DNA of 62,177 nt, taken from the NCBI GenBank assembly GCA_036003045.1, contig DASYSS010000043.1:1-62177 (forward strand), read 5' to 3'. Both the position numbers and the translations under genes were made by a program. The number at the start of each line of letters is the position of its first letter. Position 1 is the first letter of the stretch. The notes below the pieces were generated by a model. The model saw nothing but the letters and a program-made list of their open reading frames with translations, had not been told where the DNA came from and made no database searches. Below, piece by piece: positions 40,628 to 50,429 of this stretch. Source of the stretch: Gemmatimonadaceae bacterium (lineage in GTDB: Bacteria; Gemmatimonadota; Gemmatimonadetes; Gemmatimonadales; Gemmatimonadaceae).

Positions 40628-42067
40628 TCAGTGAATCGGCGCGCGCAGTCCTCGACCGGGTAGCGCACCGTCGCGGACGACGCCGTCGCTCACGACCGGC
40701 ACGCCATTCACGAGCACGTACTTGAACCCGACCGACGTGAGCGCGGGTTGCTGATATGTCGACCGATCGGCGACGGTATTCGGATCGAACACCGTGATGT
40801 CCGCGTCGGCGCCGACTTTGATGCGTCCCTTGTTCTTGAACACCGGCGCGAGGGTCTCCAATCGCTGCGCCGGCATGAGGGACATCTTCCGAATCGCGTC
40901 GACGAGCGTGAGCTGCTTGGTCTCGCGAACGTAGTGAGCGAGAATGCGCGCCTCGGTCCCCGCGGTGCGCGGGTGACCTTTGCCATGCTCGATGCCGCCG
41001 TCGCTCGCGATCGCCGTGAGCGGGCTCGTGATCGCCATTGCTTCCATCTCGGGCGTGTTGAGAAACAGGATCACGCCGCCCCCTTTCTTGCGCTCCGTCT
41101 CGAACGTCGCGCGCGTGAGACGCGCGCCTGTCGCGACGAGCATGATTCGTTGCATCACGCTGTCCGGCGCGCCGACGTACTGGTCGAGCAGCGCCGAACC
41201 GATCTCGGTCATCCCCGCGATATAGGGATAAGCCTCCGTCGTGACGTCGATGCCGCGTTCGCGCGCCTCGCGCACGAGGGCCAGCGTCTTGGGCGTCGAC
41301 TCGAGACTCATGCTGTTGAGATGTACGATGTGCAACGGCGCGCCAGTGACCGCGGCCGCACCGATCACCTCTAGGAATGCCTCCACCGAGCTCCCGGGCT
41401 CCTTGGTGCCGAACGAGCGCACGTGAACGAAGACGGGGGCGTGATACTTCGCCGCCGTGCGGAACGTCTCGAGCACCTCGTTTCGCGTCGCGGCCGGCGT
41501 GTACTGCAGACCCATCCCGACGCCGAGTGCGCCGGCGGCGAGATTGGCGGCGACGCGGTGCTCGATGTCGGCGATCTGGGCGTCGGTGGCAACTTGATGC
41601 CCGCCCGGCCCCGTCGGCAGCAGACCGGTCGACTTATCCTTCATCACGAGCATGCGCGCGCGAATGTGGCTCGAGGACGCGCCGAAATTGATGAGCGCCT
41701 TTCCTTCACGACTCTTGTAGAAGCGGGGGACGTCCTCAGTGCCGACCTCGAGCTCGAGCGCGGTGGTCACACCGTCGAGCGCGAACAGGCGGTAGTTCTC
41801 GTCGTCCTGTCCGTGCGCGTGCAAGTCGATGAACCCCGGCGCGACGACGAGACCCTTGGCATCGAGAACGGTCTTGCCGGTGATCGGCGTCGTCGAGATC
41901 GACTCGATCTTGCCGTTGCGAACCCCCACGAACCGAATCGCGTCGAGACGCGACTCCGGGTCGATCACGCGACCGTTGGCGATCACGACGTCGTACTGCG
42001 GCTGTTGCGCGCCGGCGATCGCCCGCGACGCCAGAACAGCGACCAGCATCATCGCGAGCGGGCGCAT
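40628..42067 (-). CDS. Exported amidohydrolase, D-aminoacylase-like
   Basis: A 479-residue metal hydrolase with a signal peptide (about 1-20). It has the amidohydrolase strand pattern: YDVVIANGRVIDPES, GLVVAPGFIDLHAHGQDD with the HxH metal motif, HVRSFG and HLNSMS for further His ligands, and TEARILAHYVRE late in the barrel. The C-terminal ADITVFDPNTV and FKYVLVNGVPVV complete the beta-sandwich. The arrangement suits the N-acyl-D-amino acid deacylase group. The Asp of the catalytic site probably lies in SPLTAIASDGG. The gene is divergent from the M20 gene, which also encodes a predicted exported peptidase-like protein. Confidence 0.88.
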   Translation of the reverse strand: MRPLAMMLVAVLASRAIAGAQQPQYDVVIANGRVIDPESRLDAIRFVGVRNGKIESISTTPITGKTVLDAKGLVVAPGFIDLHAHGQDDENYRLFALDGVTTALELEVGTEDVPRFYKSREGKALINFGASSSHIRARMLVMKDKSTGLLPTGPGGHQVATDAQIADIEHRVAANLAAGALGVGMGLQYTPAATRNEVLETFRTAAKYHAPVFVHVRSFGTKEPGSSVEAFLEVIGAAAVTGAPLHIVHLNSMSLESTPKTLALVREARERGIDVTTEAYPYIAGMTEIGSALLDQYVGAPDSVMQRIMLVATGARLTRATFETERKKGGGVILFLNTPEMEAMAITSPLTAIASDGGIEHGKGHPRTAGTEARILAHYVRETKQLTLVDAIRKMSLMPAQRLETLAPVFKNKGRIKVGADADITVFDPNTVADRSTYQQPALTSVGFKYVLVNGVPVVSDGVVRDGALPGRGLRAPIH

Positions 42068-42241
42068 TGGATCTCCATGTTCTAGTCGTTGACTCGGCGG
42101 CCTATCATAGTCCCGGTGCTCCGGCGTCACCAGGCCAACCGCGCAGCTTGCAGCGCTTCGGCGTCGCGGGCCATACTCACGTGGATTCTTGTCTCTCGGC
42201 TCCCCACCCCACCCACACGAAGGTCTCAGCGCGGAGCTCAC

Positions 42242-43792
42242 ATGGACTCGAAGTTCGAGAAGACGCTGCCCTCGGAAACATCGAGCATCAATCGTCGCGA
42301 GTTCCTGCACGGAACGATGGCCACCGCCGCTGCGCTGAGCGTCGCGCCGCGACTTCCGAATCTCATCTCGTCGCCGAAGGACGACGTGATCGCGAAGATC
42401 GCCGGGCAGCACGATCGGACCGTGAAGATGCTCCAGGACTGGATCGCGTTTCCTTCGATCGCCGCCGAGAACCGGGGATTTCCGCAGGGCGCCGAGTACA
42501 TGGCGAAGCTGCTGCGCGAGGCGGGATGCCAGCGCGCCGATCTCGTGCCGACGAAGGGAAAGCCCGGCGTCTTCGCGACGTACGACGTGGGTGCGCCGCA
42601 CTCCGTCGGCATCTACTTCATGTATGACGTCAAACAGTTCGATCCGGCCGAGTGGAGCTCGCCGCCGCTCGAGGGTCGGCTCGTCGACAAACCGGGACTG
42701 GGCAAGGTGGTCGTCGGACGCGGCGCCACCAACGAGAAGGGACCTCAGGTCGCCTGTCTCGCCGCGCTACACGCCTTCAAGGCGGCGAATCAAAAGCTGC
42801 CGGTGAACTTGGTCGTCGTCTGCGAGGGCGAAGAGGAAATCGGCTCGCCGAACTTCTCGCAGATCGTCCTCGAGCCGAAGGTCGAGGCGGCGCTCAAGAA
42901 GTGTCTCGGCGTCGTAATTCCGTTCGGGAATCAGAGTCTCGACGGCTCGGTCGAGATCAACCTCGGCGCGAAGGGCGTGGTCGAGCTCGAGCTCGTGTCG
43001 AGCGGTGAAAAATGGGGACGCGGTCCCAAGCACGACGTGCACTCGAGCCTCGAGGCGCAACTCGACAGCCCGTCGTGGCATCTCGTGCAGGCGCTGAACA
43101 CGCTCATCCAGCCGGACGGCCACACTCCCGCCGTCGCCGGATTCTTCGACAAGGTGCGCCCGCTCTCGGCGCGACAGAGACAGATTCTCGAAGCGGCTAT
43201 CCCCCAACGCAACGAAGCGTTGGCCAAGACGTCGCTCGGTGTCGAGCGCTGGTTCAAGGACGAGTCGTTCCACGACGCCGAAGTGCGACTCGTGACGCAG
43301 CCGACGATCAACATCGAAGGACTCGTCGGCGGCTACACGGGGCCGGGCGGCAAGACGATTCTACCGCATCGCGCCATCGCGAAGATCGACATGCGCCTCG
43401 TACCCGACATGACGGCGCTCGGTACGCTCGAGTTGCTGAAGCAGCACCTCGCGAAGCACGGCTTTGGCGACATCGAGGTGAACATGAGCGGCGGATACGA
43501 TCCCACCGAGACCGACCCCGACTCGAAGCTCGTCAAGGCGCAGATCGCGGCGTACAAGGCTCAGGGCGTCGAGCCGCTGCTCTGGCCTCGTCTCGCCGGC
43601 TCGTGGCCGGGCGTGCGCTTCACCGGCGCGCCGCTCAGCCTCCCGGCCGGACAATTCGGGATGGGCCATGGCGACGGCGCACACGCGCCTGACGAGTACT
43701 GGCTGATCGAGTCGGCGAATCCGAAGGTCGCCGGGATGGACGGCGCGGTGCGGTCATACGTCGAGCTGTTCTACGCCTGCGCGCAGGCGTGA
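42242..43792 (+). CDS. Tat-exported M20 family hydrolase with altered metal ligands
   Basis: A 516-residue protein with a twin-arginine signal (NRREFLHGTMATAAALSVA). The M20 fold is clear: GVGRGATNEKG-like core, CEGEEEIGSPN with the catalytic and metal Glu (197-198), a lid domain (about 265-390) and GHGDGAHAPDEY with the final His. Two usual ligands are changed: the first motif reads FMYDVKQFDP (Met127) where most members have HYDV, and the bridging Asp of GRGxxDxKG is Asn164. It may bind one metal, use different ligands, or be inactive. Known relatives hydrolyse dipeptides, acylamino acids or carbamates. The ATG at 42242 gives the Tat signal. Confidence 0.85.
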   Translation: MDSKFEKTLPSETSSINRREFLHGTMATAAALSVAPRLPNLISSPKDDVIAKIAGQHDRTVKMLQDWIAFPSIAAENRGFPQGAEYMAKLLREAGCQRADLVPTKGKPGVFATYDVGAPHSVGIYFMYDVKQFDPAEWSSPPLEGRLVDKPGLGKVVVGRGATNEKGPQVACLAALHAFKAANQKLPVNLVVVCEGEEEIGSPNFSQIVLEPKVEAALKKCLGVVIPFGNQSLDGSVEINLGAKGVVELELVSSGEKWGRGPKHDVHSSLEAQLDSPSWHLVQALNTLIQPDGHTPAVAGFFDKVRPLSARQRQILEAAIPQRNEALAKTSLGVERWFKDESFHDAEVRLVTQPTINIEGLVGGYTGPGGKTILPHRAIAKIDMRLVPDMTALGTLELLKQHLAKHGFGDIEVNMSGGYDPTETDPDSKLVKAQIAAYKAQGVEPLLWPRLAGSWPGVRFTGAPLSLPAGQFGMGHGDGAHAPDEYWLIESANPKVAGMDGAVRSYVELFYACAQA

Positions 43793-44029
43793 CGCCAGAA
43801 ACTACGGCGCGACGATTCTCCACGTCGCGCCAATGGACGCATCCGCGCACGCGCAGAACGAGGTCGCCGCCGCCAACATGGCGAGTCGTATGCGTGAAAT
43901 CTGAACCCGATCCGCGAATTCGCTAAGCCCGGAGCCGAGCGCTAATTTGTGCACGCTTGCCTCCCCCCCACGGCCGACTTCGCCGCCAATGATCGAGACC
44001 TCGTCCGGAACGACGAAGGCCGCGCGACC

Positions 44030-47000
44030 GTGAGCGGCCCGCTGTTCACGCAGCTTCAAGCGACACTGGGCGACGCCTATCGACTCGAGCGTGAGCTCGG
44101 CGGCGGTGGGATGAGCCGGGTCTTCGTCGCCGACGAGGTCCGACTCGGTCGCAAGGTCGTGGTGAAGCTCCTGTCGCCCGATCTCGCGCAGGGTCTCAGC
44201 GCGGAACGTTTCGAGCGCGAGATCCGAACGGTCGCCGGGCTCCAGCAGGCCAACATCGTCCCGGTGCTGACGGCCGGCGACACCGAAGGGCTCCCCTTCT
44301 ACACGATGCCGTTCGTGGAGGGGGAGTCGCTTCGCGCCAGACTCGCCCGTGGGCCGCTCGCCGTCGCCGAAGTCGTGAGCGTTCTCAAGGACGTCTCGAA
44401 GGCGCTCGCCTACGCGCATCAGCGCGGCGTCGTCCATCGGGACATCAAGCCGGACAACGTGCTGATCTCGGGGGGCACGGCGGTCGTTACCGACTTCGGT
44501 ATCGCCAAAGCGATCAGCGCCGCCCGCACGGATTCCGGCGGCGCGACGCTCACGCAAGTCGGCACGTCGATCGGAACTCCCGCGTACATGGCGCCCGAGC
44601 AGGCCGCGGGCGACGCCGGCATCGACTCCCGCGCCGACATCTACGCGCTCGGCGCCATGGCGTACGAACTGCTCAGCGGGCAACTCGTCTTCCCCGATCG
44701 CACCGCGCCGCGGATGCTCGCTGCTCATATGAGCGAGGATCCGCGCCCGCTCGCTACGCTGCGGGGCGACGTCCCTGCCGCGCTCGCCGATCTCGTGATG
44801 CGGTGTTTGGCGAAGGACCCGGCAAACCGGCCGCAGAGCGCCGGCGACGTCGTACGAGATCTCGAAACGATGGCGAGCGGCAGCGCGACGGCGATGCCGC
44901 CAATCCTGCTCGGCGGACCGGCGATGTTCATGAAGGCACTGGCGATCTATGCGGCGTCATTCGTCGTCGTCGCCGTCATCGCGAAGGCGGCCATCGTCGG
45001 AATCGGCCTTCCGGAATGGGTGTTCCCCGGTTCGCTGATCGTGATGGGACTCGGCCTGCCGGTGGTGTTGTGGACGGGGTATGTCCAGCGGGTGACCCGC
45101 CGCGCGATGACGGCGACGCCGACGTTCACTCCGGGCGGGACGCCGACCGCGACGCACGGCAAGATCGCGACGATCGCGCTCAAGGCCGCGCCGCACGTCA
45201 GTTGGTATCGTACCGCGCGCGGGGGGCTCTACGCGTTCGTCGCGTTCGTCGCGATGATCGGGCTGTTCATGGGCTTGCGGGCCGTCGGCGTCGGACCATT
45301 CGCCTCTTTGCTCGCGTCGGGCCGACTCAGGCAGAGCGAACCGATTCTGCTCACCGACTTCCGCACGACGAACGTCGACTCCGCGCTGGGGCGCGTCGTG
45401 AGCGACGCCGTTCGCGCGGGGCTGACCGGCTCGTCGGCGTTCACGCTGACTCAGCCCGCGGAAATCGTCGCCACGCTGCGACAGATGCAGCGAGAGCCGA
45501 CGACACGAATCGATTCGGCGGTGGCGCGCGAGATCGCGCAGCGAAAAAACATCAAGGCGATCGTCGACGGCGACGTCACCGGCGTACCGGGCGGCTACAT
45601 CGTCTCGATCCGCCTCGTACGCGCGGATTCAGGCGGCGAGTTGGCGTCGTTCCGCGAGACGGGCGACGGGCCGCGGGGCCTGATCGACGCGGCGGACAAG
45701 CTCGCGCGCCAACTGCGCGCCAAGGCCGGCGAATCTCTCCGCCGGGTGAACGCGACGCCTCCGCTGTTCCAGGCGACAACGTCTTCGCTGGATGCGCTTC
45801 GGAAGTACAGCGAGGCGGTGCGACTCAACTCGCTCGGAGACAGGAAGTCGACGGATCTCGCCCGCGATGCCGTGGCGCTCGATTCGACGTTCGCGATGGC
45901 GTGGACCCTCCTCGCGGCAACGCTGTCGAACTACGGCGCCCCCCGGTCAGCCATCGATACGGCGACCACACAGGCGTACCGCAATCGAGGTCGGCTTCCG
46001 CAGATCGAGCACGACCAGGTTGTAGGGCGCTACTTCGCGATGGGGCCCGGCCGAGATCGCGGCAAGGCGATCGCCGCGTACGAAGGGATGCTTCAGCGCG
46101 GCGACAGCATTCCCCAGGTACTGATCAACCTCGGCGAGCTACTGAGAGGGCGTCGACAGTTCGCGCGCGCCGAATCGCTCAACCTGGCGGCCTCGCGACT
46201 CTTGCCCGGCACGGCAACGGCTCTCGGAAACGCCGTCGAAATGGAGTTGAATCAGGGGAAGTTCAAGGACGCCGCGGCGAACATCGCTGAGCTCAAGGTG
46301 CGAGTCGTCGGGTACGGACTCGGGCGCCAGGCATCCTTGTTCGCGCTCCAGGGGGATTACAGAGCGCTCACCAGACTCGCCGACAGCACATATCGCGCGG
46401 GCGACGAACCGAGGCGACGAGTGGGCCTTCCGAACCTGCGCGGGCTCGCCGTTCAGGAAGGTCGCTGGCGAGACTACGTCGCGCTCACCAACGAGCGATC
46501 CGGTGCCGGAGCCACCGATCCGGGATTTCCGATTCGGCAGCTACGCCGCGAGGCGGAGCTCAAGGGCCCGTCACCCAAGATCGTGGCGCGACTCGACTCG
46601 GTGATCGGCCAGGTACCGTTCAAGGACTTGCCCATGGTGGACCGCCCCTATCTCGAGGCGGCCGTCACGCTCGCCCTCGTGGGGAGCGCCGATAAGGCGC
46701 GCGCGATGGTCGCGCGGTATCGCGCCGAGGTCACCGATACGGCGCTCCGACGCGACCAACTCGCCGAGCTGCACGACGTACTCGGCGAGATCGCGATTGC
46801 CGACCGAAAGCCCCTCGACGCCGTGGAGGAGTTTCGGCGGGGTGACATCGGATACGACGGCGCCCCGGCTCACGAATGCGCGCCCTGCCTGCCGCTCGAG
46901 CTGGGGCAAGCGTTCGACGCCGCCGCGAAGCCGGACTCGGCGATCTTCTTTTTGGAGCGCTATCTGGCAACACCGTTCTGGGACAAGTACTCGATCGAGC

Positions 47001-47200
47001 TCGACCCAACGCGCGTACCGGCGATCCGCGAACGACTCGGACAGCTCTACGAGTCGATTGGCAACACCGACAAGGCGGTCGAGAACTATCGCGCGTTCAT
47101 CGAGCTGTGGAAGAACGCGGACCCGGATCTGCAACCTCGAGTGGCCGACGCGCGGAAGCGACTCGCGCGACTCACGCCGGTCGAGAAGCCGCGCCCGTGA
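44030..47200 (+). CDS. Ser/Thr protein kinase with three membrane helices, FlgO/TolB-like and TPR domains
   Basis: A 1056-residue receptor-like kinase. Cytosolic kinase domain about 15-280: Gly loop GGGGMSRVFVAD, VVVKLL, HRDIKPDN, TDFGIAKA and GTPAYMAPEQ. Three helices follow (about 300-320, 330-350, 395-415). Next is a domain of the type EPILLTDFRTTNVDSALG with VVSDAVRAGL and KAIVDGDVTGVPGGYIVSIRL (FlgO/TolB-N-like, about 435-570). The rest is TPR repeats with a CAPC pair near 920. The kinase output probably responds to extracellular TPR ligands. GTG 44030 gives a start like the next kinase; GTG 43949 is an alternative. Confidence 0.9.
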   Translation: MSGPLFTQLQATLGDAYRLERELGGGGMSRVFVADEVRLGRKVVVKLLSPDLAQGLSAERFEREIRTVAGLQQANIVPVLTAGDTEGLPFYTMPFVEGESLRARLARGPLAVAEVVSVLKDVSKALAYAHQRGVVHRDIKPDNVLISGGTAVVTDFGIAKAISAARTDSGGATLTQVGTSIGTPAYMAPEQAAGDAGIDSRADIYALGAMAYELLSGQLVFPDRTAPRMLAAHMSEDPRPLATLRGDVPAALADLVMRCLAKDPANRPQSAGDVVRDLETMASGSATAMPPILLGGPAMFMKALAIYAASFVVVAVIAKAAIVGIGLPEWVFPGSLIVMGLGLPVVLWTGYVQRVTRRAMTATPTFTPGGTPTATHGKIATIALKAAPHVSWYRTARGGLYAFVAFVAMIGLFMGLRAVGVGPFASLLASGRLRQSEPILLTDFRTTNVDSALGRVVSDAVRAGLTGSSAFTLTQPAEIVATLRQMQREPTTRIDSAVAREIAQRKNIKAIVDGDVTGVPGGYIVSIRLVRADSGGELASFRETGDGPRGLIDAADKLARQLRAKAGESLRRVNATPPLFQATTSSLDALRKYSEAVRLNSLGDRKSTDLARDAVALDSTFAMAWTLLAATLSNYGAPRSAIDTATTQAYRNRGRLPQIEHDQVVGRYFAMGPGRDRGKAIAAYEGMLQRGDSIPQVLINLGELLRGRRQFARAESLNLAASRLLPGTATALGNAVEMELNQGKFKDAAANIAELKVRVVGYGLGRQASLFALQGDYRALTRLADSTYRAGDEPRRRVGLPNLRGLAVQEGRWRDYVALTNERSGAGATDPGFPIRQLRREAELKGPSPKIVARLDSVIGQVPFKDLPMVDRPYLEAAVTLALVGSADKARAMVARYRAEVTDTALRRDQLAELHDVLGEIAIADRKPLDAVEEFRRGDIGYDGAPAHECAPCLPLELGQAFDAAAKPDSAIFFLERYLATPFWDKYSIELDPTRVPAIRERLGQLYESIGNTDKAVENYRAFIELWKNADPDLQPRVADARKRLARLTPVEKPRP

Positions 47201-47207
47201 CGGCTCG

Positions 47208-49619
47208 ATGACCTCCGACCTGCGCTCTCGACTCCAGACCACGCTCGGCGACGGCTACACGATCGAGCGTGAGCTGGGCGGCGGCGGAATGGCGCGCGTC
47301 TTTCTCGCGATCGAAACCGGTCTCGCGCGCACCGTCGTCGTCAAGATTCTCGCGCCGGAGCTGGCCGCCGAGGTCAGCGCGGAGCGCTTCGCGCGCGAGG
47401 TGAAGGTGGCCGCGCGGCTCCAGCAGGCGAACATCGTCCCCCTACTCAGCGCCGGCGAATCGAATGGCCTGGCGTGGTACTCGATGCCGTACGTGCGCGG
47501 CGAGTCGCTTCGCACGCGGCTGGCGGCGAGTGAGCCGGTGTCGTTGACCGACGCGGTGAACATCCTGCGCGACGTGGCCCGCGCGCTCGCGTTCGCGCAC
47601 GGGGAGGGCGTCGTCCATCGCGACATCAAGCCGGAAAACATTCTGCTCTCGGGCGGCGCCGCGGTCGTCACGGACTTCGGAATCGCCAAGGCGATCACGA
47701 CGTCGCGTACGCACGACGGGGCAGGACCGACGATCACCCAGATGGGTGCCGCAATCGGCACGCCGGCGTACATGGCGCCTGAGCAAATCGCGGGAGATCC
47801 GGGCGTGGATCACCGCGCGGATCTCTATGCGTGGGGCGTCGTGGCGTGGGAGCTGATCGCCGGACGACATCCGTTTTCCGGCAGGACGAGCGCTCAGGCC
47901 GTTCTCGCCGCGCATTTGACCGAGGCGTGCCCTTCGCTCACGACGATTCGTTCAAACGTTCCACCCGCGCTCGCGTCGCTCGTCGCGCGCTGCCTCGAAA
48001 AGGATCCGTCGCGACGGCCGCAATCGGCGACTGAACTGCTTTCCGCGCTCGACCAAGTCGGATCGACGAGCGGCTCCGCGCCCTCGATGACGCGGTCCAG
48101 CCGATTCTCCGCGCGAACCCTCGCGATCGCGGCCGCGATCGTAGTCGTCCTTGGAACGAGCGCCTGGCTGATGGCGCGAAAAACATCGGGCTCCGCGAGG
48201 CCGGCGGGCTATAAGTCGCTCGCCGTTCTTCCATTCGGATCGCGCGAGGGCGACACCGCGAACGCGTATTTCGCCGAAGGCATGGCCGACGAGCTCACCA
48301 CCGAGCTCGCGAAGGTCGGCGGGCTTCGACTCGCCGCGACGAGCTCCGCGGCCGCCTATCGCAACAAGGCGGCAGACGTCCGCGAGGTCGGCAAGTCACT
48401 CAACGTCGCCGCGGTGCTGCAGGGCACCGTTCGTCGAGAGGGTGGCCGAATCCGCGTGTCGGCACAGCTGTCCGACGCGGCCGACGGACTGCTCGTGTGG
48501 AGCAACAGCTACGAGCGCGAGGTGAAGGATGTGTTCGCCGTGCAGGACGAGTTGACGCGGGACATCGTCGGCGCATTGCGTGTGAAACTCGCGGGCAGCG
48601 CCACACCGGGGGAAGCCGGCGCCAAGCGAGATACCACCGATTTCGAGACGTACGACGTCTATCTTCGCGCGCTCCACCTCCTGCGTCAGCGTGGAACGAG
48701 AGTCATGGGGTCGATTCCCTATTTTCGCCAAGCGCTCGCGCGCGACTCTTCGTACGCCCGGGCATGGTCCGAGCTCGGCGAAGCGTATTGCGTCCTTCCC
48801 TTGTATAGCGCCGTGCGCGTGGACTCGGTTCTCCCGCTCGGGCGTTCAGCCATCGCGCGAGCGCACGCGCTGGATCCATCGGACGCCAACGCGTACGCCG
48901 CCGAGGGATTCTGCGACATGTTGGCGATTCGCCCACGCGAGGCCCAGGTCGCGTTCGACCGAGCGCTGAGCCTCGACTCCGGCAACGTGCTGGCGAACCG
49001 CGCGCGCTGGTCGGCGCTGGAGTCGGCGGGTCAGACCGATGCAGCCGTCGACGCGGCCCGTCGGACGGCTCGTTTCGATCCGTTGGATGCGACGTCCGCA
49101 TGGGTCGGCGCTCAGGTGATGCTCGTCGCGAAGCGATACGACGAGGGCATCGCCATGGCTCAGCGCTCGGTGGAGCTCGACTCGGGCGCGAACAATCCCG
49201 CCCGGTTGGTCCACGCTCTCATTCTGCACGCGACGAACGACAACGATGGCGCTCGCAAACTGTTGGGCGCGTCTGCCGTCATCTCGCCGCAGATTCTGCC
49301 CTGGCGAGGGTATTTGATCGCGGTGACGGGCGACCGGGTTGGCGCGAAGACATTCATCGATCAACGCGAGGCGGTTCGAGGACACGACAGCTTCACCAAC
49401 CTCACGATTGCCTGGACCTATTTGGGCGTCGGAGACACGACTCGGGCCCTCGATGCGCTCGAGCAGGCGGTGCGCGCCCGCGAGCCGCTGCCGTTCTCCG
49501 TTCCGTTCAGCATGCCGGCCTACGACCCGCTCCGTCGCAGCACGCGATTCGCGGCGGTGATCAAAGGCTATGGCATGGATCCGGCGGCGTTTGGCGTCGC
49601 GACGAGCGGGCCGAAATAG
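47208..49619 (+). CDS. Ser/Thr protein kinase with TolB-like and TPR domains
   Basis: An 803-residue paralogue of the preceding kinase, starting 7 bp after it. Kinase domain about 10-275: GGGGMARVFLAI, VVVKIL, HRDIKPEN, TDFGIAKA, GTPAYMAPEQ. One transmembrane helix lies near 305-322. Then comes a COG5616-type domain (SLAVLPFGSREGDTANAYFAEGMADELTTELAK, seen here in pieces: YFAEGMADELTTELAK and VAAVLQGTVRREGGRIRVSA), followed by TPR-like repeats to the end. The two kinases are probably co-expressed and may form a module. The ATG at 47208 matches the family's usual MTSDLRxxLQxxLGDGY start. Confidence 0.92.
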   Translation: MTSDLRSRLQTTLGDGYTIERELGGGGMARVFLAIETGLARTVVVKILAPELAAEVSAERFAREVKVAARLQQANIVPLLSAGESNGLAWYSMPYVRGESLRTRLAASEPVSLTDAVNILRDVARALAFAHGEGVVHRDIKPENILLSGGAAVVTDFGIAKAITTSRTHDGAGPTITQMGAAIGTPAYMAPEQIAGDPGVDHRADLYAWGVVAWELIAGRHPFSGRTSAQAVLAAHLTEACPSLTTIRSNVPPALASLVARCLEKDPSRRPQSATELLSALDQVGSTSGSAPSMTRSSRFSARTLAIAAAIVVVLGTSAWLMARKTSGSARPAGYKSLAVLPFGSREGDTANAYFAEGMADELTTELAKVGGLRLAATSSAAAYRNKAADVREVGKSLNVAAVLQGTVRREGGRIRVSAQLSDAADGLLVWSNSYEREVKDVFAVQDELTRDIVGALRVKLAGSATPGEAGAKRDTTDFETYDVYLRALHLLRQRGTRVMGSIPYFRQALARDSSYARAWSELGEAYCVLPLYSAVRVDSVLPLGRSAIARAHALDPSDANAYAAEGFCDMLAIRPREAQVAFDRALSLDSGNVLANRARWSALESAGQTDAAVDAARRTARFDPLDATSAWVGAQVMLVAKRYDEGIAMAQRSVELDSGANNPARLVHALILHATNDNDGARKLLGASAVISPQILPWRGYLIAVTGDRVGAKTFIDQREAVRGHDSFTNLTIAWTYLGVGDTTRALDALEQAVRAREPLPFSVPFSMPAYDPLRRSTRFAAVIKGYGMDPAAFGVATSGPK

Positions 49620-49708
49620 CCTTCGACACAACCGGGGCTGGACGGTCGGCGACTAGCCCGGAGCGACTTTCGGGGCACACTGGCCTGCGCGGCGGGTATT
49701 TTCGGGGT

Positions 49709-50398
49709 ATGCGCATACTCACCCTCGTTTCCATCGCGACGTTCGCCGCCGCTGCCGCTTGCAGCAGCGACACCGCGGCCCCGACTTGCTGCACGACCGG
49801 CGCTCCATCGCTGCGCGTCGTCAACGCGATCACGAGTCCGGTCGATGTGTTGATCGACGGCAGCGTCGCGATCTCGTCGCTCGCGCCCGGCACGATCGGA
49901 ACCGCCGCCGCGCCTTCGGGCAGCCACTCCCTGATACTACGCGCCACGCAGCTCGCCGCGTCGACACCGCGCTCCATCACGACGACAGACGGCTCGGTCG
50001 CGACGGTCGCCGTCGTGCTCACGGCGAGCGGCACGGTACAAGGCGCGGTCCTCGATGACACCAACAGCGTGGTGCCCGCCGGTGCCACGAAGGTCCGCGT
50101 GCTCCATCTCGCGCCGAACGCGGGCACGATTCAGGTCTACCGCACGCAGCCCGATTTCCCGACGCCGGTCGACTGGCAGTTTCCGTTCAACTATCAATCC
50201 GACCCGACGCCGATCAGCGCGCCGTTTGTTCAGAGCACCGTCGGCACCTGGGAGATCCGCGTCTGGCAAACGCCCGCGGATTCCTCCGGATGGGCCAACG
50301 CGCCGATCAAGATCACGATTCCTCTCGCCAGCGGCGAAAAGAAAACCGTGATGATCCTCGACAAGCCGGGCGGCGGGATCAGGTACGAGCTGATGTGA
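49709..50398 (+). CDS. DUF4397 domain lipoprotein
   Basis: A 229-residue lipoprotein: MRILTLVSIATFAAAAACSS with the acylated Cys near residue 18. A short cysteine-containing linker (APTCCTTGAP) leads to the DUF4397 fold: SLRVVNAITSPVDVLIDG, repeated strands with GTVQGAVLDDTN, TKVRVLHLAPNAGTIQVY and a C-terminal KKTVMILDKPGGG. Members form beta-sandwich domains on the cell surface; the function is unknown. The start has the usual lipoprotein N-terminus. The 3' end shares a hairpin with the convergent multicopper oxidase gene. Confidence 0.85.
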   Translation: MRILTLVSIATFAAAAACSSDTAAPTCCTTGAPSLRVVNAITSPVDVLIDGSVAISSLAPGTIGTAAAPSGSHSLILRATQLAASTPRSITTTDGSVATVAVVLTASGTVQGAVLDDTNSVVPAGATKVRVLHLAPNAGTIQVYRTQPDFPTPVDWQFPFNYQSDPTPISAPFVQSTVGTWEIRVWQTPADSSGWANAPIKITIPLASGEKKTVMILDKPGGGIRYELM

Positions 50399-50400
50399 CG

Positions 50401-50429
50401 AGAAGGCGGCTGCTACTCAGCCGCCTTCT
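50401..50429. terminator. Bidirectional terminator-like hairpin
   Basis: AGAAGGCGGCT (50401-50411) pairs perfectly with AGCCGCCTTCT (50419-50429) around GCTACTC. It lies between convergent genes; the loop and right arm contain the last codons of the minus-strand oxidase. The plus strand continues TCGTTTTC, a weak T-rich tail. Confidence 0.72.

Noticed and set aside
43802-44728. 308-codon minus-strand frame opposite the first large kinase
   Set aside because: Shadow of the kinase coding frame; no motif or signal.
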